Source: Paenibacillus silagei | GTDB lineage: Bacteria; Bacillota; Bacilli; Paenibacillales; Paenibacillaceae | Assembly (NCBI RefSeq): GCF_017874735.1 | Contig: NZ_JAGGLV010000043.1 | Location: forward strand, 1 to 32,308 | Direction: 5' to 3' | Length of the DNA stretch: 32,308 bases | Shown here: piece after piece, positions 16,298-23,784 of the stretch | Position numbering within the stretch: the stretch's first letter is position 1 | Layout: each line of letters starts with the position of its first letter | Translations under genes and position numbers: made by a program | The notes under the pieces: model-generated | The model's input: only the letters and a program-made list of their open reading frames with translations | The model's database searches: none | What the model was told of the DNA's origin: nothing

Positions 16298-16654
16298 ATG
16301 TCAATGCCCCACATCCCCAATATAACTCCCGATATCTCGCTTACGCGGGAGGAAAGCATCTCTCTCCTGCTCACCTCTATTGCGATCAACGAGATGTCCT
16401 TGTCTCACATTATCAACGCGGAAGCGGAAGCGATGCAGGCCTTCGTGCTATCGAATCCCGGAAACATGAATTTCCTCAACATGATCCAGTTGAATAATAC
16501 AACCGCCAGATTGCTCGAAGAGATTACTAAGGGCCAGTGGCTTAGTCTCAGCAAAATGGACCGGATTCTGCGTTTGTTGAGTGACTCTGGTGCCTTGTCG
16601 GCACGATTGCTGGAAGAAGAACTAACTACTGAAATTGAGGAAGATGAGGAATAA
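16298..16654 (+). CDS. Free-standing copy of the collagen-protein N-terminal domain
   Basis: The protein has 118 residues from ATG 16298, eight bases after GGAGG; a TTG at 16283 would contain that site. Residues 1-40 (MPHIPNITPDISLTREES, SIAINEMSLSHIINAEAEA) match the N-terminal domain of the two collagen proteins at 21901 and 23785 (PNITPSITLTRDD, SIAMEELGLAHIINAEGE). The remainder is helical and ends in an acidic tail (EEELTTEIEEDEE). It carries no collagen repeats. Because the same domain starts both collagen proteins, it is probably a spore-surface targeting or anchoring module, and this protein may be an assembly partner or cap. That role is inferred; the homology is seen directly. Confidence 0.8.
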   Translation: MSMPHIPNITPDISLTREESISLLLTSIAINEMSLSHIINAEAEAMQAFVLSNPGNMNFLNMIQLNNTTARLLEEITKGQWLSLSKMDRILRLLSDSGALSARLLEEELTTEIEEDEE

Positions 16655-16696
16655 CAGGCAACTGTCATACTCCCGCCAGACCGGACACAACAACAT

Positions 16697-16779
16697 ATTG
16701 AGGGTGGCGGCAGAGCCGTAAGGAACCTGGTGCTATGTACAGGGCAATGTCCTGTTCGCTGCTTGCTGAAACCCTCAAT
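16697..16779. other. Structured intergenic element with long-range stem
   Basis: ATTGAGGGT (16697-16705) is exactly complementary to ACCCTCAAT (16771-16779), enclosing 65 bases that include an inner ACAGG/CCTGT hairpin (16739-16755) and a short GGC/GCC hairpin. It lies between the ends of two convergent genes (16654 and 16849). It may be a bidirectional terminator with a large loop or a small structured RNA; no U-run is clear on either side. Confidence 0.4.
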
Positions 16780-16848
16780 TTAGCCTATAAGATGCAACAG
16801 GTACACTTGCACATAGAAATGGACAAGCCCTAATCATGTAAACTCCAC

Positions 16849-17247
16849 CTACTGCACCTTCAAGTGATTCAAATGATCCGCAATCCGGATCAGCTCATTG
16901 GCCAGCGAGGAGAGGGAAGCCACAAGCTGCTGCTGTCTGTCCGGCTCCGGGGCCTCGGCCATACGGCTTTCCGTTCGCTCCGGTACGGGAAGCTCTTGTT
17001 CACCTTTGCTGTACATCGGGAACCCCTCCTCGATCAGCAGGCGCACAATGGTGCTTAGATGATAGCGTTCCATGCGCAGCTCACTGATTCTTTTTAACAG
17101 TTTCAGAGTTTCATAGGGATAGAGCACCTGATCTCCTTGCCGGGTCCCCGGTACGAAGTAAGAGAAATATTCCAGCCATCTCTTCACTGTGGTCGGAGGC
17201 AATTTCGATAAATTAATGATTTCCAGTTGGGTGTAATGGCGTACCAT
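16849..17247 (-). CDS. MerR-like helix-turn-helix protein
   Basis: The protein has 132 residues from ATG 17247, with AGAGGAG upstream. Residues 1-75 form a MerR-type winged helix-turn-helix: HYTQLEIINLSKLPPTTVKRW, a WLEYFSYFVPGTRQGDQVLYP wing, then the YETLKLLKRISELRMERYHLSTIVRLL helices. The middle (about 80-105) is a low-complexity Pro/Glu linker and the last 25 residues form a helix (LANELIRIADHLNHL) suitable for dimerisation. No metal- or ligand-binding cysteines are visible. It sits between the collagen-related small genes and the rfb operon, so it is a candidate local or sporulation regulator. Targets are unknown; a shared upstream motif with rfbH is noted in findings. Confidence 0.75.
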   Translation of the reverse strand: MVRHYTQLEIINLSKLPPTTVKRWLEYFSYFVPGTRQGDQVLYPYETLKLLKRISELRMERYHLSTIVRLLIEEGFPMYSKGEQELPVPERTESRMAEAPEPDRQQQLVASLSSLANELIRIADHLNHLKVQ

Positions 17248-17355
17248 AACATCGCTCCTCTATTTTAGGTGGACTTATTTACTTTAATGGTATTCATGTG
17301 CCTCGCAATAAATGTGTAAAAATACCTATTTCTATAATTTTCGTCCCGCAAAATA

Positions 17356-17415
17356 AATAGACAGGCCTGTTCCGGAGAACGTTGCCTGTCTATTATGCTG
17401 CCTTAAAGGCGGCAG
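17356..17415 (-). terminator. Terminator of the rfbHFG-GT2 operon
   Basis: AATAGACAGGC (17356-17366) is perfectly complementary to GCCTGTCTATT (17384-17394). Read on the minus strand the stem is followed by TATTTTG. A second small hairpin (CTGCCT/AGGCGGCAG, about 17398-17415) precedes it. It lies just beyond the stop codon of the GT2 gene ending at 17425. Confidence 0.75.
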
Positions 17416-17424
17416 ATTACCTGC

Positions 17425-18522
17425 TTAAGAAACTCTAAATAATTCGTTGAAGGAATCTCCAAGCAGCTCTTTATAATATTTTCGGTTATGCAGCATACTT
17501 GGGTGTGTAGGATAATAGAATAGAGCTGACTCATTATGGTAATTGGCCTTGATGTACTGACCCAATCGGTCATAACATACGCATAATTGCAGATGCGGCA
17601 CCCAGGTAGTAGAGGTCATATCCTGCAGTCCCAGGGTAGATCTTTGCGGCAGCGAAATCGCCTGTTCGAACCAGTAGATCGCCCGCTGGAACTCTCCAGC
17701 TTCCACGAATTCACTGCCCAGACGGCAGCAGAATTCGGAACGGGGGATATCATAATTAAGGGTACGGTACAGTGCGTTCATTTTCCCGGCCTTATTACTC
17801 AGGTGCCCGTGGCATTCTGCCATCTTCAGGCAGGCCTGATAGTTATCCTCAACCCAGCCCTGTCCGGTCTGCAGGAATTTCTCGTAATATTCCAGCGCTT
17901 CTTCGTGAATGGCATGATCCCGGAGCTCATTGGCAAAATAGTAGAGATCGCGCGGCGAGAACTCCTCGCCACTGGCTTGGCGTCCACGGTAGATGCGCAG
18001 GTTGCGGTCCGTATGGACCTTATCCTTCTTGTGAGTAATACAAACTTCGCTCTCAAAAGTATTGCCCGCAACAGCCAGATACTCATGCACCGGTCCGATC
18101 CACTGGAAGCCGCAGTCACGCCGAACTAGCCGGTTGCGTCTCAGACTTGAGGTCACTTTGCCTTCACTGTCGAAGGCCAGATTGTAGGGCATGGTCACAG
18201 ACTGGTACTGCGGCGACAGTGTCTCCTTCAGCTTCTTGAAGCGCACCCGGTCAATTTCCTCAATGGTATCATCTGCGTCCAGCCAGAGAATATATTCCTT
18301 CGTTGCCTTGCTGAAGGCTTCATTACGGGCTGCAGCGAAATTGTCAATCCATTCAAAATCATAGATCACTGCCCCATATTCTGCGGCAATCTCCTTTGTC
18401 CGGTCTGTGGAGCCCGTATCGACAATGACAATCTCGTCCGCAATATCCTTCACACCATCCAGGCACCGGCCCAGGCCGTTCTCTTCATCACGCACAATCA
18501 TACATAGACTGATAGTAATCAT
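17425..18522 (-). CDS. GT2 glycosyltransferase with TPR-like region, paralogue of 9668-10792
   Basis: The protein has 365 residues, from an ATG with AGGAGGG upstream, 10 bases after the rfbG stop. GT-A motifs are ISLCMIVRDEENGLG, VDTGSTDRTKEI and WLDADDTIEEID. The conserved RRDCGFQWIGPVHEY follows, then helical repeats (EEALEYYEKFLQTG; EFQRAIYWFEQAISLP) and the tail HLQLCVCYDRLGQ. It is clearly paralogous over its whole length to the enzyme at 9668-10792. As the last gene of the rfb operon, it is a candidate to transfer the CDP-dideoxyhexose product, though it could use another donor. Confidence 0.87.
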   Translation of the reverse strand: MITISLCMIVRDEENGLGRCLDGVKDIADEIVIVDTGSTDRTKEIAAEYGAVIYDFEWIDNFAAARNEAFSKATKEYILWLDADDTIEEIDRVRFKKLKETLSPQYQSVTMPYNLAFDSEGKVTSSLRRNRLVRRDCGFQWIGPVHEYLAVAGNTFESEVCITHKKDKVHTDRNLRIYRGRQASGEEFSPRDLYYFANELRDHAIHEEALEYYEKFLQTGQGWVEDNYQACLKMAECHGHLSNKAGKMNALYRTLNYDIPRSEFCCRLGSEFVEAGEFQRAIYWFEQAISLPQRSTLGLQDMTSTTWVPHLQLCVCYDRLGQYIKANYHNESALFYYPTHPSMLHNRKYYKELLGDSFNELFRVS

Positions 18523-18532
18523 TAGTGCCCTC

Positions 18533-19633
18533 CTATAGGTTCTGTGTCATATATTCGCGAATCTGCTGCTCGCTGATGTCCCGCATATCCTGCCCTGCAT
18601 CCAGTGCTCTCTGCCAATCCACTGTCTTCTGCAGAGCCTGCTCCACACTCCAGCGGGAGCGCCAGCCCAGCAAGCGGCGGGCCTTGGTACTGTCAAGCTG
18701 CAGTTCACCAGCCTCATGCAGCCCGGAGATACCGGCAATATCAACGCCTGCTCCCTCTCCCCAGAGCGCTGCGAGCCGGACGGCCACCTTCTCGACACTG
18801 TGGACGCTCTGCTCCTCCGGGCCGAAATTCCAGGCGGCGGCATACTCTGCTCCCTTCTGCACCAGCTTCTCGGACAGCAGCAGATAGCCGCTAAGCGGCT
18901 CCAGCACATGCTGCCAGGGCCGCGTCGCCCCCGGGCTGCGCAGCAGCGGCCTCAAGCCGGCAGCGAATGACCGCAGGCAGTCCGGAACCAGCCGGTCCAG
19001 GGAATCATCGCCACCCCCGACGACATTGCCCGCCCTGGCGGTAGCAACAGCTACACCATGTTCGGCATAGCGTGCCGGATGGAAATAGCTGTTGCGGTAA
19101 GCCTGCGTAACCAGCTCAGAACACGCCTTGCTTGAAGAATAAGGATCATAGCCGCCCAGCGGATCAGTCTCGCGGTAGCCCCAGATCCACTCACGGTTGT
19201 CGTAGCATTTATCCGTCGTAACGTTAACGACAGCTCGGACCGGGGTCCCTGAATCTACTGCGCTTGCGACCGCCTCCAGCAGGTTCACCGTACCCATCAC
19301 ATTGACCTCGAACGTGTCGGCAGGGAACTGGTACGAGGTACGGACCAGCGGCTGAGCAGCCAGATGGAAGACCACCTCCGGGGCCGCTTCCCGCAGTGCT
19401 GCATCTAGACGCTGCCTGTTCCGCACATCTCCCCAGACTGTATCGACCTCCGGCGCAGCTCCGATCAGCGGGAAGAGCTTATGCTCATCCCGGTCCCAGG
19501 CATAACCGCTCACCCTTGCGCCCAGCATCGTCAGCCACTTGGTGAGCCAGCTTCCCTTGAAGCCGGTATGTCCAGTCACGAAGACACGCCGCCCCTTCCA
19601 GAATTCCGCCGTGGTCAGTTCTTTCTCATCCAC
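18533..19633 (-). CDS. rfbG: CDP-glucose 4,6-dehydratase
   Basis: The enzyme converts CDP-glucose to CDP-4-keto-6-deoxyglucose with bound NAD. It is a short-chain dehydrogenase/reductase: the Rossmann motif is VFVTGHTGFKGSW, and VTTDKCYDN, the Tyr-x-x-x-Lys motif in YDPYSSSKACSE, and TARAGNVVGGGD are all present. I prefer GTG 19633 (366 residues) because GGGAGG lies six bases before it; a GTG at 19654 would add seven residues. The start overlaps the end of rfbF by 19 bases, so the genes are translationally coupled. About 360 residues is normal for RfbG/DdhB. Product names in other species include ddhB and ascB. Confidence 0.93.
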   Translation of the reverse strand: MDEKELTTAEFWKGRRVFVTGHTGFKGSWLTKWLTMLGARVSGYAWDRDEHKLFPLIGAAPEVDTVWGDVRNRQRLDAALREAAPEVVFHLAAQPLVRTSYQFPADTFEVNVMGTVNLLEAVASAVDSGTPVRAVVNVTTDKCYDNREWIWGYRETDPLGGYDPYSSSKACSELVTQAYRNSYFHPARYAEHGVAVATARAGNVVGGGDDSLDRLVPDCLRSFAAGLRPLLRSPGATRPWQHVLEPLSGYLLLSEKLVQKGAEYAAAWNFGPEEQSVHSVEKVAVRLAALWGEGAGVDIAGISGLHEAGELQLDSTKARRLLGWRSRWSVEQALQKTVDWQRALDAGQDMRDISEQQIREYMTQNL

Positions 19634-20391
19634 GGGAGCCCTCCCTCCCGCCACAGCTCCTCCAGATAACGCTTGTCACGGAGCGTATCCATTGGCTGCC
19701 AGAAACCGTGGTGCTTGTAGGCCCTCAGTTCATCCCGCGCGGCCAGCTCCCGGAGCGGTTCCTGCTCCCAGACGGTGCGGTCGCCCTCGATCAGGGAGAA
19801 CACCTCAGGCTGAAGGACGAAGAAACCGCCATTCACCCAACCCTCGTCGCCTTTGGGTTTCTCTACGAAGCCGGTAACCTTGGAATCCTCTACTATATCC
19901 AGCGAACCGAAGCGCCCCGACGGCTGAACTGCAGTTATAGTAGCCAGTTTCCCGTGACTGCGGTGGAAATCCAGTAAGTGTTGTATATTAATGTCCGCAA
20001 CACCATCCCCATAGGTCAGCATGAACGGTTCATTGCCGGTGTATTTGTGGACTTGCCGGATTCTTCCGCCAGTCATCGCCTCCCTGCCCGTATCCGCGAG
20101 CGTTACCTTCCAGTTCCGCTGCTGACGGTTATGGCGTGTCATCTGGTTGCCATTGCCGAAATCGAACGAGACATCGGAGCTTTGCAGATAGAAATCGGCA
20201 AAATATTTTTTGATGACATTCCCCAAATACCCCAGGCAAATGACAAAATCATCAAAGCCGTAAGAGGCATAATGCTCCATAATATGCACCAGCAGCGGCT
20301 TCTCGCCGATCTCAATCATCGGCTTGGGCTTCACATCGGTCTCTTCACTGATCCGGGTCCCGTAGCCGCCGGCCAGAATGACTACCTTCAT
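19615..20391 (-). CDS. rfbF: Glucose-1-phosphate cytidylyltransferase
   Basis: The enzyme makes CDP-glucose from CTP and glucose-1-phosphate, the first step to CDP-3,6-dideoxyhexoses. The 258-residue protein opens VVILAGGYGTRISEETDVKP followed by KPMIEIGEKPLLVHIM, the full nucleotidyltransferase signature, and has TYGDGVADI for metal binding plus GFVEKPKGDEGWVNGGFFV. The length equals that of known RfbF/DdhA proteins. Its ATG overlaps the stop of rfbH (ATGA, 20388-20391) and its end overlaps rfbG, so the three are one coupled operon. Confidence 0.95.
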   Translation of the reverse strand: MKVVILAGGYGTRISEETDVKPKPMIEIGEKPLLVHIMEHYASYGFDDFVICLGYLGNVIKKYFADFYLQSSDVSFDFGNGNQMTRHNRQQRNWKVTLADTGREAMTGGRIRQVHKYTGNEPFMLTYGDGVADINIQHLLDFHRSHGKLATITAVQPSGRFGSLDIVEDSKVTGFVEKPKGDEGWVNGGFFVLQPEVFSLIEGDRTVWEQEPLRELAARDELRAYKHHGFWQPMDTLRDKRYLEELWREGGLPWMRKN

Positions 20392-21716
20392 CTTCTTACC
20401 TCCTTACCTTTCAGCAAGCCCAGCAATACCTCAGCAGTATAATCCAGCATCTCCGTCGAAAGTCCCGGATAGATTCCCACCCAGAACGTATCGTTCATGA
20501 TCCTGTCCGTCTGAATGAGCGGCGCGGCCACGCGGTGCGCTACACCGGAGTACGCAGGCTGCTTGAGCAGATTCCCGGCGAACAAGAGCCGGGTGCCGAT
20601 TCGCGACTCCTCCAGCTTGCGCACCAATTCATTGCGCGAGAGGGGTGAATCTTCCCTCACCGTCAACGGGAAGCCGAACCAGCTCGGATCACTGTGCGGC
20701 GTCGCCTGGGGAAGAATAAGCCATTCCTCCGCTGACTTCAGCGCAGCCTTCAGATGTTCAAAGTTACGTCTGCGTGCCGCATGGAACCCCTCCAGCTTCT
20801 CCAGCTGGGAGACCCCGATGGCCGCCTGCATATCAGTAGCCTTCAGATTGTAGCCGATGTGGCTATACGTATATTTGTGGTCGTATCCGGCAGGCAGCTC
20901 GCCTTTGGTCCAGTCAAACCGCTTGCCGCAGGTATTGTCGGTTCCTGGCTGACACCAGCAGTCTCTGCCCCAGTCACGAAGAGATTCAACAATTTTCTTC
21001 AAGCGGGCACCCGAGGTCAGCACTGCGCCTCCCTCTCCCATGGTCAAATGATGCGCCGGGAAAAAACTGACCGTGGCCAGATCGCCGAAGGAACCGGCCG
21101 GCCTACCTTTATACAGGGACCCGACAGCATCGCAGGTATCCTCAATCAGCCACAGCCCATGCCGGTCCGTAAATGCCTTAACACTAGCCAGGTCGAAAGG
21201 ATTACCGAGTGTATGTGCCAGCATGACCGCTCTGGTACGCGGACTGAGTGCCTCATCAAGCTGTGCTGTATTTATATTGTAGGTAGGCAGCTCCACATCC
21301 ACGAACACCGGAATCAGGCCATGCTGAATCAACGGATTGACCGTGGTCGGGAAGCCTGCGGCTACGGTAATCACCTCATCGCCCTGCCGCAGCCGCCGTT
21401 CACCGAGCAGCGGCGAGGTAAGTGCTGCCACGGCAAGCAGATTCGCGCTGGAACCGGAGTTAACCAGCAGGGTATGCTTTCTCTCCATAATCTGAGAGAA
21501 CCTCCGCTCGAACTCGCCAGTATATCTGCCCGCAGTCAGGTGGAAATCAAGTGAAGCATCCACCAGACTGATCAATTCTTCGCCATCGAACACCTTGCCG
21601 CTGACCGGCACGTAATCGCGCCCAGGCACGAAGGACCGGCCGGGCCAACGGATGTCGTAATATTCTGCTGTCAGCTTCAGAATTTGCTCACGCAAGGTTG
21701 CAGCTTCTGTGGGCAA
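20388..21716 (-). CDS. rfbH: CDP-4-dehydro-6-deoxyglucose 3-dehydratase (E1)
   Basis: This PMP- and [2Fe-2S]-dependent enzyme of the DegT/DnrJ/EryC1 fold removes the C3 hydroxyl of CDP-4-keto-6-deoxyglucose. The 442-residue protein has FPAHHLTMGEGG, in which His replaces the usual PLP-binding Lys as in known E1 enzymes. It also has the iron-sulfur cysteine cluster in DWGRDCWCQPGTDNTCGKRF. Start TTG 21716 is preceded by GGAGGGG. It is the first gene of the operon; a dyad, ACTAAATG/CATTAGT, lies just upstream. The reductase that normally regenerates the radical cofactor (E3, AscD/DdhD) and the final ketoreductase are absent from the window. Confidence 0.94.
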   Translation of the reverse strand: MPTEAATLREQILKLTAEYYDIRWPGRSFVPGRDYVPVSGKVFDGEELISLVDASLDFHLTAGRYTGEFERRFSQIMERKHTLLVNSGSSANLLAVAALTSPLLGERRLRQGDEVITVAAGFPTTVNPLIQHGLIPVFVDVELPTYNINTAQLDEALSPRTRAVMLAHTLGNPFDLASVKAFTDRHGLWLIEDTCDAVGSLYKGRPAGSFGDLATVSFFPAHHLTMGEGGAVLTSGARLKKIVESLRDWGRDCWCQPGTDNTCGKRFDWTKGELPAGYDHKYTYSHIGYNLKATDMQAAIGVSQLEKLEGFHAARRRNFEHLKAALKSAEEWLILPQATPHSDPSWFGFPLTVREDSPLSRNELVRKLEESRIGTRLLFAGNLLKQPAYSGVAHRVAAPLIQTDRIMNDTFWVGIYPGLSTEMLDYTAEVLLGLLKGKEVRR

Positions 21717-21900
21717 AAGCTCCCCTCCTTTAACTAATGGTTTTCATTTAGTGGTTTTGTCGGACTTGGTACATCATTTATATGCAGACGGGAGGCTAAA
21801 TACGAATGAAAATTAATGAAATTAAGTGGAGTCTGCCCAGTACCTGTAAGAACGTTCATGAATAAATTGTACGATCCCATCAACAAGGAGGTTTTTTATA
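21717..21900. promoter_or_regulatory. Divergent control region between rfbH and the collagen genes
   Basis: These 184 bases separate the rfb operon (minus) from the collagen pair (plus). Near rfbH is the dyad ACTAATGGTTTTCATTTAGT (21734-21753). A very strong ribosome binding site, AAGGAGG, sits before the ATG at 21901. I see no convincing sigma-A or sporulation-sigma promoter by eye. Confidence 0.4.
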
Positions 21901-23670
21901 ATGTCTACACCTAATATTCCAAACATCACCCCGTCGATTACATTGACACGGGATGATGTCCTGAACCTCTTGTTCTCTTCTATTGCTATGGAGGAACTGG
22001 GCTTGGCGCATATTATTAATGCGGAAGGAGAGAAAATCCAGTTCGCCCTGGGCACACTGCCGGGAATTACCGGACCAGGGGCGACCCTTCAGCAGGTACT
22101 GGAGGTGAACAGCAGCACGCAAGCGATGCTGAATATGATTTTGAGGCAGGAAATGATGCTGGACTCGAAGCTGTCGACGGCCGCCAGTGTTCCTACTCTG
22201 GTTGGACCCACGGGGGCATCGGGCACCACAGGTGAAGCGGGAGAGGTCACCAGCGTCAACGGTCAAGTAGGGGATGTGGTACTGGATGCTGCGGACATAG
22301 GCGCAGTGCCATTTAACGAGGAATTGTCATATGCATCTCTAGGCTCATTTACAGAAGCGGGTGTCTACAGTTCAAATAATCCGGATGGCGTTGCGCCACC
22401 GGACAGTCCTCCCGTCCTCCACCCTGCAGTCTGGACCTTGTATGTCTCCAAGGTCGGACGATTTGTACAACAAATCTATGTTTCAAATCCTGCACTGTAT
22501 TACCAAAGCAGCCAGGACGACGGGGCCCACTGGACCGGCTGGATCGAAATTGGACAACAGGGTGAGTCTGGCGCTACAGGGGCAACCGGTGTAGGCGTCA
22601 CGGGACCCACCGGCGTCACGGGACTCACAGGACTCACAGGACTCACTGGACTCACGGGCGCTACAGGGCTCACGGGGCTCACGGGGCTCACAGGACTCAC
22701 CGGCGTCACAGGACTTACCGGACTCACGGGCGCCACCGGCGTCACGGGACTCACAGGACTCACTGGACTCACGGGTGTTACAGGACTCACGGGGCTCACC
22801 GGGCTCACGGGACTCACGGGCTTGACAGGCGTTACGGGACTCACAGGCGTTACCGGACTTACGGGTGCCACTGGGCTCACCGGGCTCACCGGCTTCACCG
22901 GGCTTACGGGCGTTACAGGGCTCACGGGAGTCACTGGCTTGACAGGCGTTACAGGCTTAACCGGGCTCACCGGCTTGACTGGCCTCACCGGCTTGACTGG
23001 CGTTACTGGCCTCACTGGCGTTACCGGCCTCACGGGGCTCACCGGACTCACGGGGCTCACCGGACTCACGGGCGTTACCGGACTCACCGGCGTTACAGGC
23101 CTCACCGGCATGACCGGCGTTACCGGCATGACTGGTGTTACTGGCTTGACTGGCGTTACTGGCCTCACCGGTGTTACTGGTGTTACCGGTATGACCGGCG
23201 CAACTGGAATGACTGGAGCCACCGGTGCGAACTTGAATGCTATGTTCCAGCCAGCTGCAGCAGTTTTGACTGCCACACCAACTACGATAGGATTGTCTGA
23301 GCTGTTTAACAACAGTAATGGGACCATCACACTAACGGGCGGGGATACGCTTTCTTTGTTACCAGACAGCACTTATTATCTGTCATTTTCATTTAGAGTA
23401 ACGATTAATCCCGGTAATGTCGCTGTAACTCAAGGGGTAGTACAATCCTATCTGAACGGCGCTGCCCTTCATATCTCCAATGTTGGAAGCAAAGGCCCTG
23501 GTCCCAACACAAGTTCAACAGCCATGACACTGGAATCAAGCGGATTATTCCAAACAGCCCCCACCGGAAATCAAATCCTTCGGCTGGATGCAAGTATGAC
23601 TTTTGCAGGAACGACTACCGGTACGATATATCAACCATGGTCTAATGTGAGCATTTTCCAGGTAGAGTAA
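21901..23670 (+). CDS. Collagen-like spore-surface protein with tail-fibre/pyocin-knob-like module
   Basis: This 589-residue protein has four parts. Residues 1-95 are a helical N-domain (PNIPNITPSITLTRDD, SSIAMEELGLAHIINAEGE) shared with the protein at 16298. Residues about 117-220 start VNGQVGDVVLDAADIGAV, as in phage tail-fibre linkers, then run FTEAGVYSSNNPDG, AVWTLYVSKVGRFVQQIY and SSQDDGAHWTGWIEI, the pattern of pyocin-knob domains. Residues 221-442 are about 74 Gly-X-Thr triplets (GLT, GVT, GAT), including long GLT runs. Residues 443-589 form a beta domain (TYYLSFSFRVTI; WSNVSIFQVE) like BclA C-terminal heads. It lacks a signal peptide. The Thr-rich stalk is the likely glycan acceptor for the enzymes in this locus. 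It has a tandem paralogue immediately downstream. Confidence 0.88.
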   Translation: MSTPNIPNITPSITLTRDDVLNLLFSSIAMEELGLAHIINAEGEKIQFALGTLPGITGPGATLQQVLEVNSSTQAMLNMILRQEMMLDSKLSTAASVPTLVGPTGASGTTGEAGEVTSVNGQVGDVVLDAADIGAVPFNEELSYASLGSFTEAGVYSSNNPDGVAPPDSPPVLHPAVWTLYVSKVGRFVQQIYVSNPALYYQSSQDDGAHWTGWIEIGQQGESGATGATGVGVTGPTGVTGLTGLTGLTGLTGATGLTGLTGLTGLTGVTGLTGLTGATGVTGLTGLTGLTGVTGLTGLTGLTGLTGLTGVTGLTGVTGLTGATGLTGLTGFTGLTGVTGLTGVTGLTGVTGLTGLTGLTGLTGLTGVTGLTGVTGLTGLTGLTGLTGLTGVTGLTGVTGLTGMTGVTGMTGVTGLTGVTGLTGVTGVTGMTGATGMTGATGANLNAMFQPAAAVLTATPTTIGLSELFNNSNGTITLTGGDTLSLLPDSTYYLSFSFRVTINPGNVAVTQGVVQSYLNGAALHISNVGSKGPGPNTSSTAMTLESSGLFQTAPTGNQILRLDASMTFAGTTTGTIYQPWSNVSIFQVE

Positions 23671-23681
23671 GCTTCTTGAAT

Positions 23682-23739
23682 AAAGGGATTCCCCTCTTCA
23701 CAATCCGGTATTCTGCCACCGAGAGGGGGACTTTGTTTA
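23682..23739 (+). terminator. Terminator or attenuator between the tandem collagen genes
   Basis: CCCCTCT (23691-23697) pairs with AGAGGGG (23722-23728), extended by AAAG/CTTT flanks, and is followed by GTTTATG. Only about 45 bases separate it from the next start, so it may reduce rather than stop transcription into the second gene. Confidence 0.55.
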
Positions 23740-23784
23740 TGAACCAGAACCGAAATTTAAAGTTCGAGCGAAGGAGGGGTTTCC

